Assembly (NCBI RefSeq): GCF_021696945.1
Contig: NZ_JACYHE010000051.1
Coordinates: 1 to 42,356 of the forward strand
Direction of reading: 5' to 3'
Origin: Streptomyces sp. JJ36
Lineage (GTDB): Bacteria; Actinomycetota; Actinomycetes; Streptomycetales; Streptomycetaceae
DNA length: 42,356 bases
Both the position numbers and the translations under genes were made by a program. This document shows, in pieces, positions 17,253-25,979 of the stretch; within the stretch, counting starts at the first letter, position 1, and the number at the start of each line of letters is the position of its first letter. Under the pieces are notes generated by a model that worked only from the letters and a program-made list of their open reading frames with translations, was not told where the DNA came from and ran no database searches.

Positions 17253-18593
17253 TCACGCCCGTACGGCGCCGTCCGCCCCGTCCGCCGGTGCGGGGACCGG
17301 GACCACCGCGACCGTGACGTTGTCGTGCCCCCCGCCGTCCAGCGCGTATCCCACCAGATGCCGGGCCGAGTGCAGCGGCCGCTCGCCGGCGTCCGCCGGT
17401 ACGGCCGCCGCCATCTCCGCCGCGGACTCCGCGTAGTTCCACAGCCCGTCGGTGCAGACCACCACCACGCCGGCGCCTTCCGGCCGGAAGGAAGCGGTGT
17501 GCGGGTCGAGTTCGTACGCGTCCGCGCCCAGCCAGCCGGTGATCGCGTGCGCCCGGGCGTCGGCGTACGCCTCCGCCTCGCCCAGCAGCCCGGCGGCCAC
17601 CATCTGGGCCGCCCAGGAGTCGTCCTCGGTCAGTCGTGCCGCCGGCGCGGTGCGGTCCCGCGGCACCCAGTACGCGCGGCTGTCGCCCACCCAGCCCACG
17701 GTGAGGTCGCTCCCGGCGACGACCGTCCCGACGATCGTGCAGGCCGGGGCGTTCTGCTGGGTCTCCCGCTCGGCCTCGGTGGCGAGCGCGTCCACCGCCT
17801 CGGCCGCGGCGAGCAGCGCCTCCCGCATGGCACGCCGGGCCTCCACGCCGCGCGGCAGCGCCGTGCACAGGGCGGCGCCCGCCGCCTCCGCGGCGGCCTC
17901 CGCCGCCTCGTCGGAGCGCGCCGCCGAGGAGACGCCGTCGCACACCACCGCGACCGAGGCGGGGGAGCCGTCCGGGAGCGACGCGGCCGCCACCGAGAAG
18001 AAGTCCTCGTTGTGGTGGTGGCGCAGGCCGCGGTCGCTGGCGCCGGCGACGCCGGGAGCCTCGCGTTCCCAGTGGTCGCGGGCGAGCGGCTGCTGGTGAC
18101 CGCAGTGGGCGCAGTAGCCGCCGTCCACCCGGCCCGTCCCGCACGCCACACAGCGCACCGCCCGCTCCCGCGCCTCCTCCGGACGGTCCGTCCCGGCCGC
18201 CGGCGGCTGCGCGCCGGCCGGCGCCCCGGACGCAGCCACCGGCGCCGTCGCGACGCCCTGCGCCGGTGTGTCTGTCGCGACGCCCTGCGCCGCTGTGTCT
18301 GTCGCGACGCCCTGCGCCGCTGTGTCTGTCGCGAAGCCTTGCGCCGGTGTGTCTGTCGCGACGCCCTGCGCCGCTGTGTCTGTCGCGACGCCCTGCGCCG
18401 CTGCGTCTGTCGCGACGCCCTGCGCCGCGACGAAGGCCCCTTCCGCGGAGGCGTGTCCGGCGGGACCCGCAGGCTCCTCCGCGGCGCGCAGGTCCGCGCC
18501 GCAGTCAGCGCAGAAGCGGGCGTCCGCCGCCGGAGTCTCCGTGCAGCGGGGGCAGGCGGGCAGTCGGTCGAGCTGAGGCATCGTCACACCCAT
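17253..18593 (-). CDS. PP2C-type Ser/Thr phosphatase with zinc ribbons and a repeat linker
   Basis: 446 residues from ATG 18593 (an ATG at 18581, four codons in, is an equal candidate). Zinc ribbon one, CPRCTET...CADCGADL, starts near residue 13. A linker of 9-residue repeats (AAQGVATDT) follows at about residues 55-120, then a second ribbon CVACGTG...CAHCGHQ near 145-165. The PP2C domain fills the rest: HHHNEDFFS, VVCDGVSS, GWVGDSRAYW, ITGWLGAD and VVVCTDGLWNY, keeping the metal-binding Asp residues. It should reverse Ser/Thr phosphorylation in the cytosol. It shares the twin-ribbon design with the adjacent FHA protein, suggesting a common partner. Confidence 0.93.
   Translation of the reverse strand: MGVTMPQLDRLPACPRCTETPAADARFCADCGADLRAAEEPAGPAGHASAEGAFVAAQGVATDAAAQGVATDTAAQGVATDTPAQGFATDTAAQGVATDTAAQGVATDTPAQGVATAPVAASGAPAGAQPPAAGTDRPEEARERAVRCVACGTGRVDGGYCAHCGHQQPLARDHWEREAPGVAGASDRGLRHHHNEDFFSVAAASLPDGSPASVAVVCDGVSSAARSDEAAEAAAEAAGAALCTALPRGVEARRAMREALLAAAEAVDALATEAERETQQNAPACTIVGTVVAGSDLTVGWVGDSRAYWVPRDRTAPAARLTEDDSWAAQMVAAGLLGEAEAYADARAHAITGWLGADAYELDPHTASFRPEGAGVVVVCTDGLWNYAESAAEMAAAVPADAGERPLHSARHLVGYALDGGGHDNVTVAVVPVPAPADGADGAVRA
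18247..18428. repeat. 27-bp tandem repeat inside the PP2C gene
   Basis: Six full 27-bp copies begin at 18247, 18274, 18301, 18328, 18355 and 18382; a partial seventh begins at 18409. Copies differ by only a few bases. Because 27 is a multiple of three, each unit adds nine residues (AAQGVATDT with Ala/Pro and Val/Phe variants) to the linker without shifting the frame. Such a tract can change copy number by slippage or recombination. Confidence 0.95.
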
Positions 18594-18849
18594 GTCCCGG
18601 GGCGGAAACGGTTCTCCCGTTCCGCCGGTTCGTTCCTTGCCGAGGCGGACGGCGCCGGCCGGGCCCGCCCGCGGTACCACCTTCCCGGGCCCGGTGGGCC
18701 CTCGTGCAGCGGAGCGCCCGGCGGGCGCGGCACGCCGGACCCGGTGGGGCCATTGTGCCCGTTCCGTCCGCTCTGTACGGCCGTCCCCCGGTACGGCGCG
18801 CGGAACCGGAGCCGGGCACCGCCCGCCCCGCCCCTACCGCCCGTACGGC

Positions 18850-20181
18850 TCACCGGTCTCCCTGCCGTTCCCCGTGCGCGGGCTCCCCGCCGCGCTGCCG
18901 CGGCACCAGGTACTCCTGCGCCGCGTGCTGGTAGCGCCGCACCGCGTCCTCCGCGGCCCGCAGGTCGCAGGGGGCGCTCCAGAGGATGCGGCGCGCCACG
19001 TCGTAGCGTTCGGCGAGCACCGCGTCACCCGCGGCGCCGTGCTCCGCCACCTTCGCCTTGTACGCGTCGAGGCGCCCGCGCAGTTCCGCCCGTACGGCCA
19101 GCGGGGCCGTGACGGCGGCCAGTGAGGCGCGGGCCCGGTCGAGTTCGTCCTCGGCGCGTTCCTCCAGGCTCTCCAGCAGCGGCGACAACCGGTGCCACTG
19201 CGCGTGCCGGCGGTAGTGCGCCGCACGGCTCAGCTCTTCCTGGAGCGCGGTGGGCGGCCCGCTGACCGCGGGCACCTCGGACGCGGCGATCTTCGCCAGC
19301 ACCTCGCCGCGCGCCAGCCGCGCCTCGGCCAGGGTGCGGTCCGCCCGGGAGAGCATGTCCCGCAACTTCATCAGCCGCTGCTCCGCGTCCTGCCGCACCG
19401 CCAGCACGGCCTCGATCTCCCGCCGTACGTCCTCCAGGGCGCGGGCCGACGCGTCGTACCGCGCGGTGTCGGGGCGGCCGCCGCCCGGAGCCGAACTGCC
19501 CCCGTCCGGGAGCCAGAAGGCCAGCGGGTCGCGCAGCACCTCGGCACGCAGGGCGGCCAGATCGGCGGTGATGCGGCCCAGGTCGTCCCCGGACGGGTGT
19601 TCGCCGGGCCGCACACCCACCTGGTGGGCGAGGGTGCGCACCCGTCCCAGCTCTTCGGCCAGCAGGTCGATGCGGGCGGGCAGGGCCGACCACACGGCGT
19701 CGGCGGCGATGACCACGTCCAGCGCCTGCGCGTACCAGGAGTTCATCCGGTCCACGAGCGCGGAGAGGGTCAGCTCCTCGCTTCCGGAGCCCCCCGGGCC
19801 CGTGCGGTCCCCCGCACCGTCGCCCGCCGTCTCCGGGGCTGCGGCCGGCACGGTGACCGTGCCGCGCAACAGCGCGGTGAGCTCACCGAGGTCGTCCCGG
19901 GTGGGCCAGCGGTGCCGGGCGCGCAACGCGTGGGCGGTGCGCAGGGTTTCCGTGTAGCGGTCGAAGCACGTCCACAGCCGGCCGACCAGCTCCTCGGTCG
20001 CCGCCCAGCGGCGCGCGGTGACCCCGGTCAGGTCCGCGCCCTCCAGCAGCCTGCGGCCCGCGTGGTCCTGGAGCGCCAGCAGGGTCGACTCGACGGTCTC
20101 GTGCTCCGTGTCGAGGCGGGCGAGCGCACGGTCCGCCTCCTCGCGGCTCATCACCGGTCCGGCGGGTCCCGAGGGGCCCAT
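18850..20181 (-). CDS. Helical, coiled-coil-rich protein of unknown function
   Basis: 443 residues from an ATG preceded by GAGGTG; an in-frame ATG ten codons later is less well placed. No signal peptide or membrane span. It is almost wholly alpha-helical with Leu heptads: SREEADRALARLDTEHETVE, LLALQDHAGRRLLEGADL, and a long coil from about 260 to 400 (VRREIEAVLAVRQDAEQRL, LARGEVLAKIAASEV). I do not recognise a named family. It is the first gene of the minus-strand run leading into PP2C and FHA, so it may be a scaffold or a phosphorylated target of that pair (inference). The 256 bases between it and the PP2C gene hold no gene. Confidence 0.8.
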   Translation of the reverse strand: MGPSGPAGPVMSREEADRALARLDTEHETVESTLLALQDHAGRRLLEGADLTGVTARRWAATEELVGRLWTCFDRYTETLRTAHALRARHRWPTRDDLGELTALLRGTVTVPAAAPETAGDGAGDRTGPGGSGSEELTLSALVDRMNSWYAQALDVVIAADAVWSALPARIDLLAEELGRVRTLAHQVGVRPGEHPSGDDLGRITADLAALRAEVLRDPLAFWLPDGGSSAPGGGRPDTARYDASARALEDVRREIEAVLAVRQDAEQRLMKLRDMLSRADRTLAEARLARGEVLAKIAASEVPAVSGPPTALQEELSRAAHYRRHAQWHRLSPLLESLEERAEDELDRARASLAAVTAPLAVRAELRGRLDAYKAKVAEHGAAGDAVLAERYDVARRILWSAPCDLRAAEDAVRRYQHAAQEYLVPRQRGGEPAHGERQGDR

Positions 20182-20416
20182 CGATCACCTCGCTGCTTCC
20201 TCGTGTGCTCCGCGGTGGTCCTGCGCTGCCCGCCGTCGCAGTGGCCCCGGCGTGCCCGGTGCCACGGCCAGCAGTATGGCGGCAGCGACGCCCCGCCACA
20301 CCGCCGACGACGGGATCTCCCGGCGCGCCCCCGCGGCGCGCCTTCCCCCACATCCGCACCTCCCGTCCACACGTGGACCGCACCCGTCGCGGTTCCTTCC
20401 CCTACGATGCCGTCGC

Positions 20417-21031
20417 ATGCCGCCGAACTCCGCGCCCGGCTCCCCGCCGTCCTCCCCGGCGCTGCGGGTGCCTTCCGGACTGGCCCCGCCGGACGGCCAC
20501 GCACCCGGTGCCGCGGTTGCGCGGGACGCCGTGCCGCTCAGCCCGTTCGTCGTGGGCTGCCTCGGGCTGCTGGGTCTGTGCGCGGGCGTCGCCGCGGTGC
20601 AGGCGGCCTTCCGGGCGACCACCCCGGGATACGGGGCCGTCGTCCTGCTCTGCACCCTCGGCCTCGCGGCGCTCCTCGCCCGTCCGCTCGTCGGTGCTCT
20701 GCGCGGGATCCGGCAGCAGCGCGTCCTGGCCCGCAAGCCGGACGCCCTCGCGGTCGACACGCACGGCGTCGCGGCCCGCTGTGACGGGCGGGCGCCGTTC
20801 CGCTACGCGTGGAGCCAGGTGCGGCGTCTGGACGCGGGAGCGGGGGACTCCGCCGGCTGGCTGCGGCTGTGGCTCGTGGACGGCGTCCCGGAGCCGCCGC
20901 GCCTGCCCGCGTCGCGTCGTACGCCGGAGGGTGCCCTGCTGGTGCTGCGCTTCGGCGACGGCGCGGAGCGGCCTGCGGTGGCGGAGGCGGTACGCCGTTA
21001 CGCGCCCCCCGGGGTCCGTACCCGCCTCTGA
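20417..21031 (+). CDS. Small membrane protein with two transmembrane helices
   Basis: 204 residues from ATG 20417. The frame is open for 400 bases upstream, but that part is antisense to the coiled-coil gene and does not read as protein. A Pro/Ala-rich N-terminus of about 40 residues is followed by two helices (FVVGCLGLLGLCAGVAAVQ and AVVLLCTLGLAALLARPLVG). A soluble C-terminal domain of about 110 residues contains DTHGVAARCDGRAPFRYAW and LWLVDGVPEPPRLP. The layout, two helices then a beta-rich cytosolic part, is that of PH-like/YdbT-like small proteins, but I cannot name a family. It is divergent from the coiled-coil gene. Confidence 0.7.
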   Translation: MPPNSAPGSPPSSPALRVPSGLAPPDGHAPGAAVARDAVPLSPFVVGCLGLLGLCAGVAAVQAAFRATTPGYGAVVLLCTLGLAALLARPLVGALRGIRQQRVLARKPDALAVDTHGVAARCDGRAPFRYAWSQVRRLDAGAGDSAGWLRLWLVDGVPEPPRLPASRRTPEGALLVLRFGDGAERPAVAEAVRRYAPPGVRTRL

Positions 21032-21073
21032 CCCGGAGGTGCCGGGCAGGGACACCCGCCCTGTGCCGTGCGC

Positions 21074-22249
21074 TCAGTCCGCACCGGAGGCGCCGGGGCC
21101 GGCCGTGTCGGCGGGCCCGGCAGAACCGGCGGACCCGGCGCGCGCGGGGGACTCCGCCGCTGCGGCCGTCCCCGCGGGCCCGGCCGGCGGCGCGTAGTGC
21201 GCGCGCAGCCGGGCGTACGCCGCACCGCCGGCGCCCAGCCGGTCCAGCCCCAGCAACGCGGCGCCCAGTACCGGGGGAGCGGCGACCGGCCGGGGCACCG
21301 CCCGCGGCGCCCGCTCGGCCAGCCGCTCCGTCAGCCGGTCGTGCAGCAGCGGATGACGGGCCGCCAGCACGCCGCCGCCGAGCAGCACCGGCGTCCGGAC
21401 TCCGAGCAGCCCGAGCCGTTCCAGGGTGACCGCCGCCAGCGCGACCACCTCGTCCGCCTGGCGGTGCACCAGGCCGCGGGCCACCGCATCGCCCGCGTCG
21501 GCCACCGCGAAGAGCACCGGCGCCAGCTCGTTCCGCCGTTCCGGCGCGATCCGTCCCAGGTGCAGCGCCTCGATGAGCTCCGCCATGCCGGACAGGCCGA
21601 AGTGGGCCGGCAGCGCCCGCTCCAGCTCCGTGCCGCTGCCGCGCCCGTCCGCGGAGCGCGCCGCGTGCCAGAGCGCCTCGCCGGCGAGCCCGGCGCCGCC
21701 GCCCCAGTCGCCGGAGAGGCGGCCCACGGCCGGGAAGCGGTGCGTGCGGCCGTCGTCCGCGCGGCCGACACAGTTGATTCCCGCGCCGCAGACCACGGCG
21801 ACCCCGTGCCGCACGGAGCCGTCGTCCGGCAGGCCCGCGCGCAGGATCGCGAAGGTGTCGTTGCGCACCCGGGTGGCGTGCCCCCAGCCCAGCCGGGTGA
21901 GCGCGGTGCCGAGTTCCCGCTCCTCGGGCGGCAGGTCGGCGTTGGCGAGACAGGCCGACACCTCCGCGACCAGCGGCCGGTCCGTCTCGCCGCCGGGGCC
22001 GAACCGCTCCCGGCCGCCCCCGGCCGCGACCACCGCACGCGCCACGGTGCGGGCGAGCGCACCGACGGCCGCCGGCACGCCGACCGCGGGCGGCTGGAAG
22101 CCGCCGCCCCGGGCCGTTCCGAGCACGGTGCCGTCCGCGGACACGACCGCCACGTCCGTCTTGCTGTTGCCGGCGTCGACGGCGAGACAGGTGTCTTCCG
22201 CTGCCGGGTCTGCCGCCGCACCGGCCGCCGGGCCCTGCGTCAGGTCCAC
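21074..22249 (-). CDS. N-acetylglucosamine-type kinase, BadF/BadG/BcrA/BcrD ATPase family
   Basis: 391 residues. The GTG at 22249 overlaps the end of the glycosidase gene by 10 bases and has GGGAG about 8 bases upstream; longer frames run antisense into other coding sequence. ASKHA ATPase motifs are in order: phosphate-1 DAGNSKTDVAVVSADGTVLG, GVAVVCGAGINCVG (phosphate 2), LSGDWGGGAGLAGEALW, and LLGGGVLAARHPLL (adenosine motif). This subgroup phosphorylates N-acetylglucosamine or related sugars. Coupled to a GH4 6-phospho-glycosidase, it may supply or salvage phosphorylated sugar for the same pathway. Confidence 0.88.
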   Translation of the reverse strand: MDLTQGPAAGAAADPAAEDTCLAVDAGNSKTDVAVVSADGTVLGTARGGGFQPPAVGVPAAVGALARTVARAVVAAGGGRERFGPGGETDRPLVAEVSACLANADLPPEERELGTALTRLGWGHATRVRNDTFAILRAGLPDDGSVRHGVAVVCGAGINCVGRADDGRTHRFPAVGRLSGDWGGGAGLAGEALWHAARSADGRGSGTELERALPAHFGLSGMAELIEALHLGRIAPERRNELAPVLFAVADAGDAVARGLVHRQADEVVALAAVTLERLGLLGVRTPVLLGGGVLAARHPLLHDRLTERLAERAPRAVPRPVAAPPVLGAALLGLDRLGAGGAAYARLRAHYAPPAGPAGTAAAAESPARAGSAGSAGPADTAGPGASGAD

Positions 22250-23544
22250 GGCAGGTACTCCCGGTTGTGGGCGAGCAGCCGGTCGGTCAGGCCCTCGGCG
22301 GCGGTGTACCGGCCCACCAGCGGGTGGGCGAGCAGCGCGCGGAAGACCCGGTCCCGCCCGCCGTGCAGGGCGGCCTCCAGGGCGAGCCGTTCGTACGCCG
22401 TCACATGGGCCACCAGCCCCGCGTACAGCGGGTCCAGCCGGGGCGCGGGCAGCGGCACGGCACCCTCCCGGGAGACCCGTGCCGGGACCTCGACCACCGC
22501 GTCGTCGGGCAGGAAGGGCAGCGTGCCGTCGTTGCGCACGTTGACCACCTGGACGGCGCCGGCGCCTCCGTCCCCGGGGCCCCCGGCGGCGCCGCCCGGG
22601 TCGCCGAGCAGGGCGGCGGCGAGCGCGACCGCCGCCTCCGAGTAGAACGCGCCCCCGCGCCGCGCCAGCAGCTCCGGCTTGGTGTCCAGCGCCGGGTCGG
22701 CGTAGAGCTCCAGCAGCTCCCGCTCCATGGCCGCCACCTCGGCGGCCCGGGACGGCTTGCTCCGCAGCTCCTCGACGACCTCGTCGTGGGCGTAGTAGTA
22801 GCGCAGGTAGTACGAGGGCACCACGCCCAGTCTCTCCAGTACGGGCAGCGGGAGCCGCAGGTCCCCGGCGATCCGCGGGCCGTGCTCGGCCAGCAGCCGG
22901 GGCAGCACGTCCTCGCCGTCCGGCCCGCCGCGCCGTACGCCCAGTTCCCAGGTGAGGTGGTTCAGCCCGTAGTGGTCCAGATGCACCGTCTCCGGCGGGG
23001 CCTCCAGCAGCGCCGCGAACTTGCGCTGGAGATGGATCGCGACGTTGCACAGCCCGACCGCCCGGTGGCCGGCCTCCAGCAGGGCGCGGGTCACGATGCC
23101 GACGGGGTTGGTGAAGTCGATGATCCAGGCACGGGGGTTACGGCGCCGCACCCGCTCGGCGATGTCCAGCACCACCGGCACCGTGCGCAGCGCCTTGGCC
23201 AGCCCGCCCGCGCCCGTGGTCTCCTGGCCCACACAGCCGCACTCCAGCGGCCAGGTCTCGTCCCGTTCCCGGGCCGCCTGGCCCCCGACGCGGAGCTGGA
23301 GCAGCACCGCGTCCGCGCCGTCGACGGCGGCGTCCAGGTCACCGGTGGCGGTGATGCGCCCGGGGTGGCCCTGCCGGGCGAAGATCCGCCGGGCCAGCCC
23401 GGCCACCACCTCCAGGCGCCCGGCGTCCGGGTCGGCCAGCACCAGTTCGGTCAGCGGCAGCGTGTCCCGCAGCCGGGCGAAGCCGTCGATCAGTTCGGGG
23501 GTGTAGGTCGAGCCGCCGCCGACCACGGCGAGCTTGCAGGTCAT
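22240..23544 (-). CDS. GH4 family 6-phospho-beta-glucosidase
   Basis: 434 residues; ATG with AGGAG upstream. The N-terminal NAD-binding fold has KLAVVGGGSTYTPELIDG, the GH4 signature. DFTNPVGIVTRAL, GLCNVAIHLQRKFA (metal-binding Cys region) and DHYGLNHLTW (metal/catalytic His) follow, then PSYYLRYYYAHDE with the candidate catalytic Tyr. GH4 enzymes cleave 6-phosphoglycosides by an NAD+- and Mn2+-dependent oxidation/elimination, unlike classical glycosidases. The 6-phospho-beta-glucosidase subtype is inferred from overall pattern. A proline- and glycine-rich insert sits near residue 320. It lies downstream of the ROK regulator and is coupled to the kinase. No PTS or ABC sugar-uptake gene is adjacent, so substrate entry is unexplained. 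Confidence 0.92.
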   Translation of the reverse strand: MTCKLAVVGGGSTYTPELIDGFARLRDTLPLTELVLADPDAGRLEVVAGLARRIFARQGHPGRITATGDLDAAVDGADAVLLQLRVGGQAARERDETWPLECGCVGQETTGAGGLAKALRTVPVVLDIAERVRRRNPRAWIIDFTNPVGIVTRALLEAGHRAVGLCNVAIHLQRKFAALLEAPPETVHLDHYGLNHLTWELGVRRGGPDGEDVLPRLLAEHGPRIAGDLRLPLPVLERLGVVPSYYLRYYYAHDEVVEELRSKPSRAAEVAAMERELLELYADPALDTKPELLARRGGAFYSEAAVALAAALLGDPGGAAGGPGDGGAGAVQVVNVRNDGTLPFLPDDAVVEVPARVSREGAVPLPAPRLDPLYAGLVAHVTAYERLALEAALHGGRDRVFRALLAHPLVGRYTAAEGLTDRLLAHNREYLPWT

Positions 23545-23637
23545 CGGCCGTGCGCTCCTGTTCCGGTTCCGGTCGGGGCGGCGCTGTGCTGGGCCGCGCC
23601 CGGGGCGAGGTGATCGTGGGTGAGCGGGGGTGACGGG

Positions 23638-25059
23638 TCAGCGCGCGGTGTCGAACACCTCGTCCCGGGTGGTGATCAGGGCGCTCTCCAGGGCCCCGCT
23701 CAGCACCGGGTGCGCGGTGAGCGCACCCGGCACCAGCCGGGGCCGGGGCACGGCCAGCTCCGCCAGCTCGGCGCGGATCCGGGCGCGCAGCGGCTCGCCG
23801 CCCGCGGTGAGCACCCCGCCGGAGAGCACGATCAGCGCCGGGTCCAGCACCGCGACCAGCGCGGCCAGACCGACGGCGGTGCCGGTCGCGAAGCGGTGCA
23901 GGAGCGCCGCGGCCTCCGCGGGGCCGGGGACCGCGAAGGCGTCCGCCTGCGTCCCCCGCCGCCCCGGGCCGGACCCGGACGCGGACCGGGAGCCGGGCCC
24001 GGAGCCGTCCGCGGTGTGGGCGTCCGGCTCCGGCCCGGCCGGGGTGGTCGCCCCGTCCGGGCCGCCGGTCCGGGACGCTGCTCCGTCTCCTTCCGCCTCC
24101 TCCTCCGTGCCGGCCACGGCCGCGGCCCGGCGCAACAGCTCCGCGGCCGCGTGGTGCGCGGGCACGCCCCGGTCGTACACCAGCCCCAGCTCCCCGGCGA
24201 GGCGCAGCACCGCGCCCGCGCCCGCGAGCTCCTGGAAGCCGCCGCTGCCGGTCCGCGCCGCGTCCCGGACCAGCGGTGTCCCCGGCACCGGCAGGAAGCC
24301 CAGTTCGCCGGCGCCGCCCGTCCAGCCCCGGTGCAGCCGCCCGTCGATCACCAGTGCGGCGCCGATGCCCTCCTCGTTCCAGAGCAGGACGAAGTCCCGG
24401 GGGTCCCCGGCGTCCCCGCGCGCCGCTCCGAGGCGCTGCTCCGCGACCGCGACGAGGTTCACGTCGTTGTCGTACTCCAGCGGCATGGGCAGCGCGGCCG
24501 CCAGTTCCTCCAGCAGCGTGGGGGAGTGCCAGCCGGGCAGGTGGGAGGCGTAGCGCAGCCGCCCGGTGTTCGGGTCGAACGCGCCGGGGGTCCCGACGAC
24601 GATCCGGTGCAGCCGGGAGCGGTGCAGGCCCGCGGCCTTCACGGCCCCCTCGACGGCGCGTACCACCAGGTCGCAGGTGCTCGGCCCGGTCTCGCCGGAG
24701 CCGCGGCGGCCGGGTGTGGGCAGTGCGTACGTGCCCACGGTGCGCCCGGTGACGTCGGCGACGGCGGCCCGGATGCCGCGGGCCGTGACGTCCAGCCCGG
24801 CGACGTGCGCGGCCTCCGGGTTCACCGCGTAGAGCTGTGCGTTCGGGCCGGGGCGGCCCGCGCTGGTGCCGGTCACCACCACCAGCCCCGCGGCCTCCAG
24901 CCGGGCCAGGAGCTGGGAGGCGGTCGGCTTGGAGAGCCCGGTCAGTCTGCCGATGCGGCTGCGGGAGAGCGGGCCGTGAGCCAGCAGCAGGTCCAGGGCG
25001 GCCCGGTCGTTCATCGCGCGCAGCACACGGGGTGTACCGGGCGACGGATGCTGCTGCAC
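23638..25059 (-). CDS. ROK family transcriptional regulator
   Basis: 473 residues from a GTG with GAGGGAG upstream. An N-terminal winged helix (about 15-70: LLLAHGPLSRSRIGRLTGLS then KPTASQLLARLEAAGLV) is fused to a ROK sugar-kinase fold: VAGLDVTARGIRAAVADVTG, VVGTPGAFDPNTG, DNDVNLVAVAEQRLGAARG, then ALIVLSGGVLTAGG. The ROK zinc motif CxCGxxGC is absent; the region after GGAGELGFLPV has no Cys. A charged, Gly/Ser-rich insert of about 65 residues (about 325-390) interrupts the second lobe. It is long for the family (about 400). It likely represses the GH4/kinase genes and itself, responding to a sugar or sugar phosphate. Confidence 0.92.
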   Translation of the reverse strand: MQQHPSPGTPRVLRAMNDRAALDLLLAHGPLSRSRIGRLTGLSKPTASQLLARLEAAGLVVVTGTSAGRPGPNAQLYAVNPEAAHVAGLDVTARGIRAAVADVTGRTVGTYALPTPGRRGSGETGPSTCDLVVRAVEGAVKAAGLHRSRLHRIVVGTPGAFDPNTGRLRYASHLPGWHSPTLLEELAAALPMPLEYDNDVNLVAVAEQRLGAARGDAGDPRDFVLLWNEEGIGAALVIDGRLHRGWTGGAGELGFLPVPGTPLVRDAARTGSGGFQELAGAGAVLRLAGELGLVYDRGVPAHHAAAELLRRAAAVAGTEEEAEGDGAASRTGGPDGATTPAGPEPDAHTADGSGPGSRSASGSGPGRRGTQADAFAVPGPAEAAALLHRFATGTAVGLAALVAVLDPALIVLSGGVLTAGGEPLRARIRAELAELAVPRPRLVPGALTAHPVLSGALESALITTRDEVFDTAR

Positions 25060-25100
25060 GGTCTCTCCCTCGGGGCGGCCGGCGAACCGGCGACACTGTT

Positions 25101-25113
25101 AGGAAGGTTTCCT
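25101..25113. promoter_or_regulatory. Palindromic operator candidate upstream of the ROK gene
   Basis: AGGAA-GGT-TTCCT, perfect 5-bp arms with a 3-base spacer, lies about 42-54 bases upstream of the ROK GTG in an AT-richer patch than its surroundings. Arms of this kind resemble operators of ROK repressors, so autoregulation is plausible. No matching copy was seen before the GH4 gene. Confidence 0.5.
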
Positions 25114-25129
25114 GTTTTCGCCGGTGACC

Positions 25130-25870
<741 letters not shown>

Positions 25871-25907
25871 GGCGCAGTCCCTCCGCCGGAATGCCGGCTC
25901 CCGGCCG

Positions 25908-25945
25908 GCCTTATGATGTAAGGCACGGTAGCCTTACGCCGTAAG
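25908..25945. promoter_or_regulatory. Array of overlapping palindromes between oxidoreductase and tetR
   Basis: Within the 109-base divergent gap, GCCTTA (25908) - TAAGGC (25919), GTAAGGC (25918) - GCCTTAC (25931), and CTTAC (25933) - GTAAG (25941) form three interleaved inverted repeats with spacers of 5, 6 and 3 bases. A TATGAT at 25912-25917 could be a -10 element. The arrangement fits a TetR-family operator covering both divergent promoters. Confidence 0.65.
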
Positions 25946-25979
25946 ACGGTCAAGAGGACGCAAGGAGGAGACGGCGGAC

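Noticed and set aside
18247..18428. CRISPR-like interpretation of the 27-bp repeats
   Set aside because: Units are directly contiguous, with no spacers, and lie in a coding frame.
23339..25096. Minus-strand frame of 585 codons over the ROK gene
   Set aside because: Out of frame with the regulator and Arg/Gly-rich without motifs.
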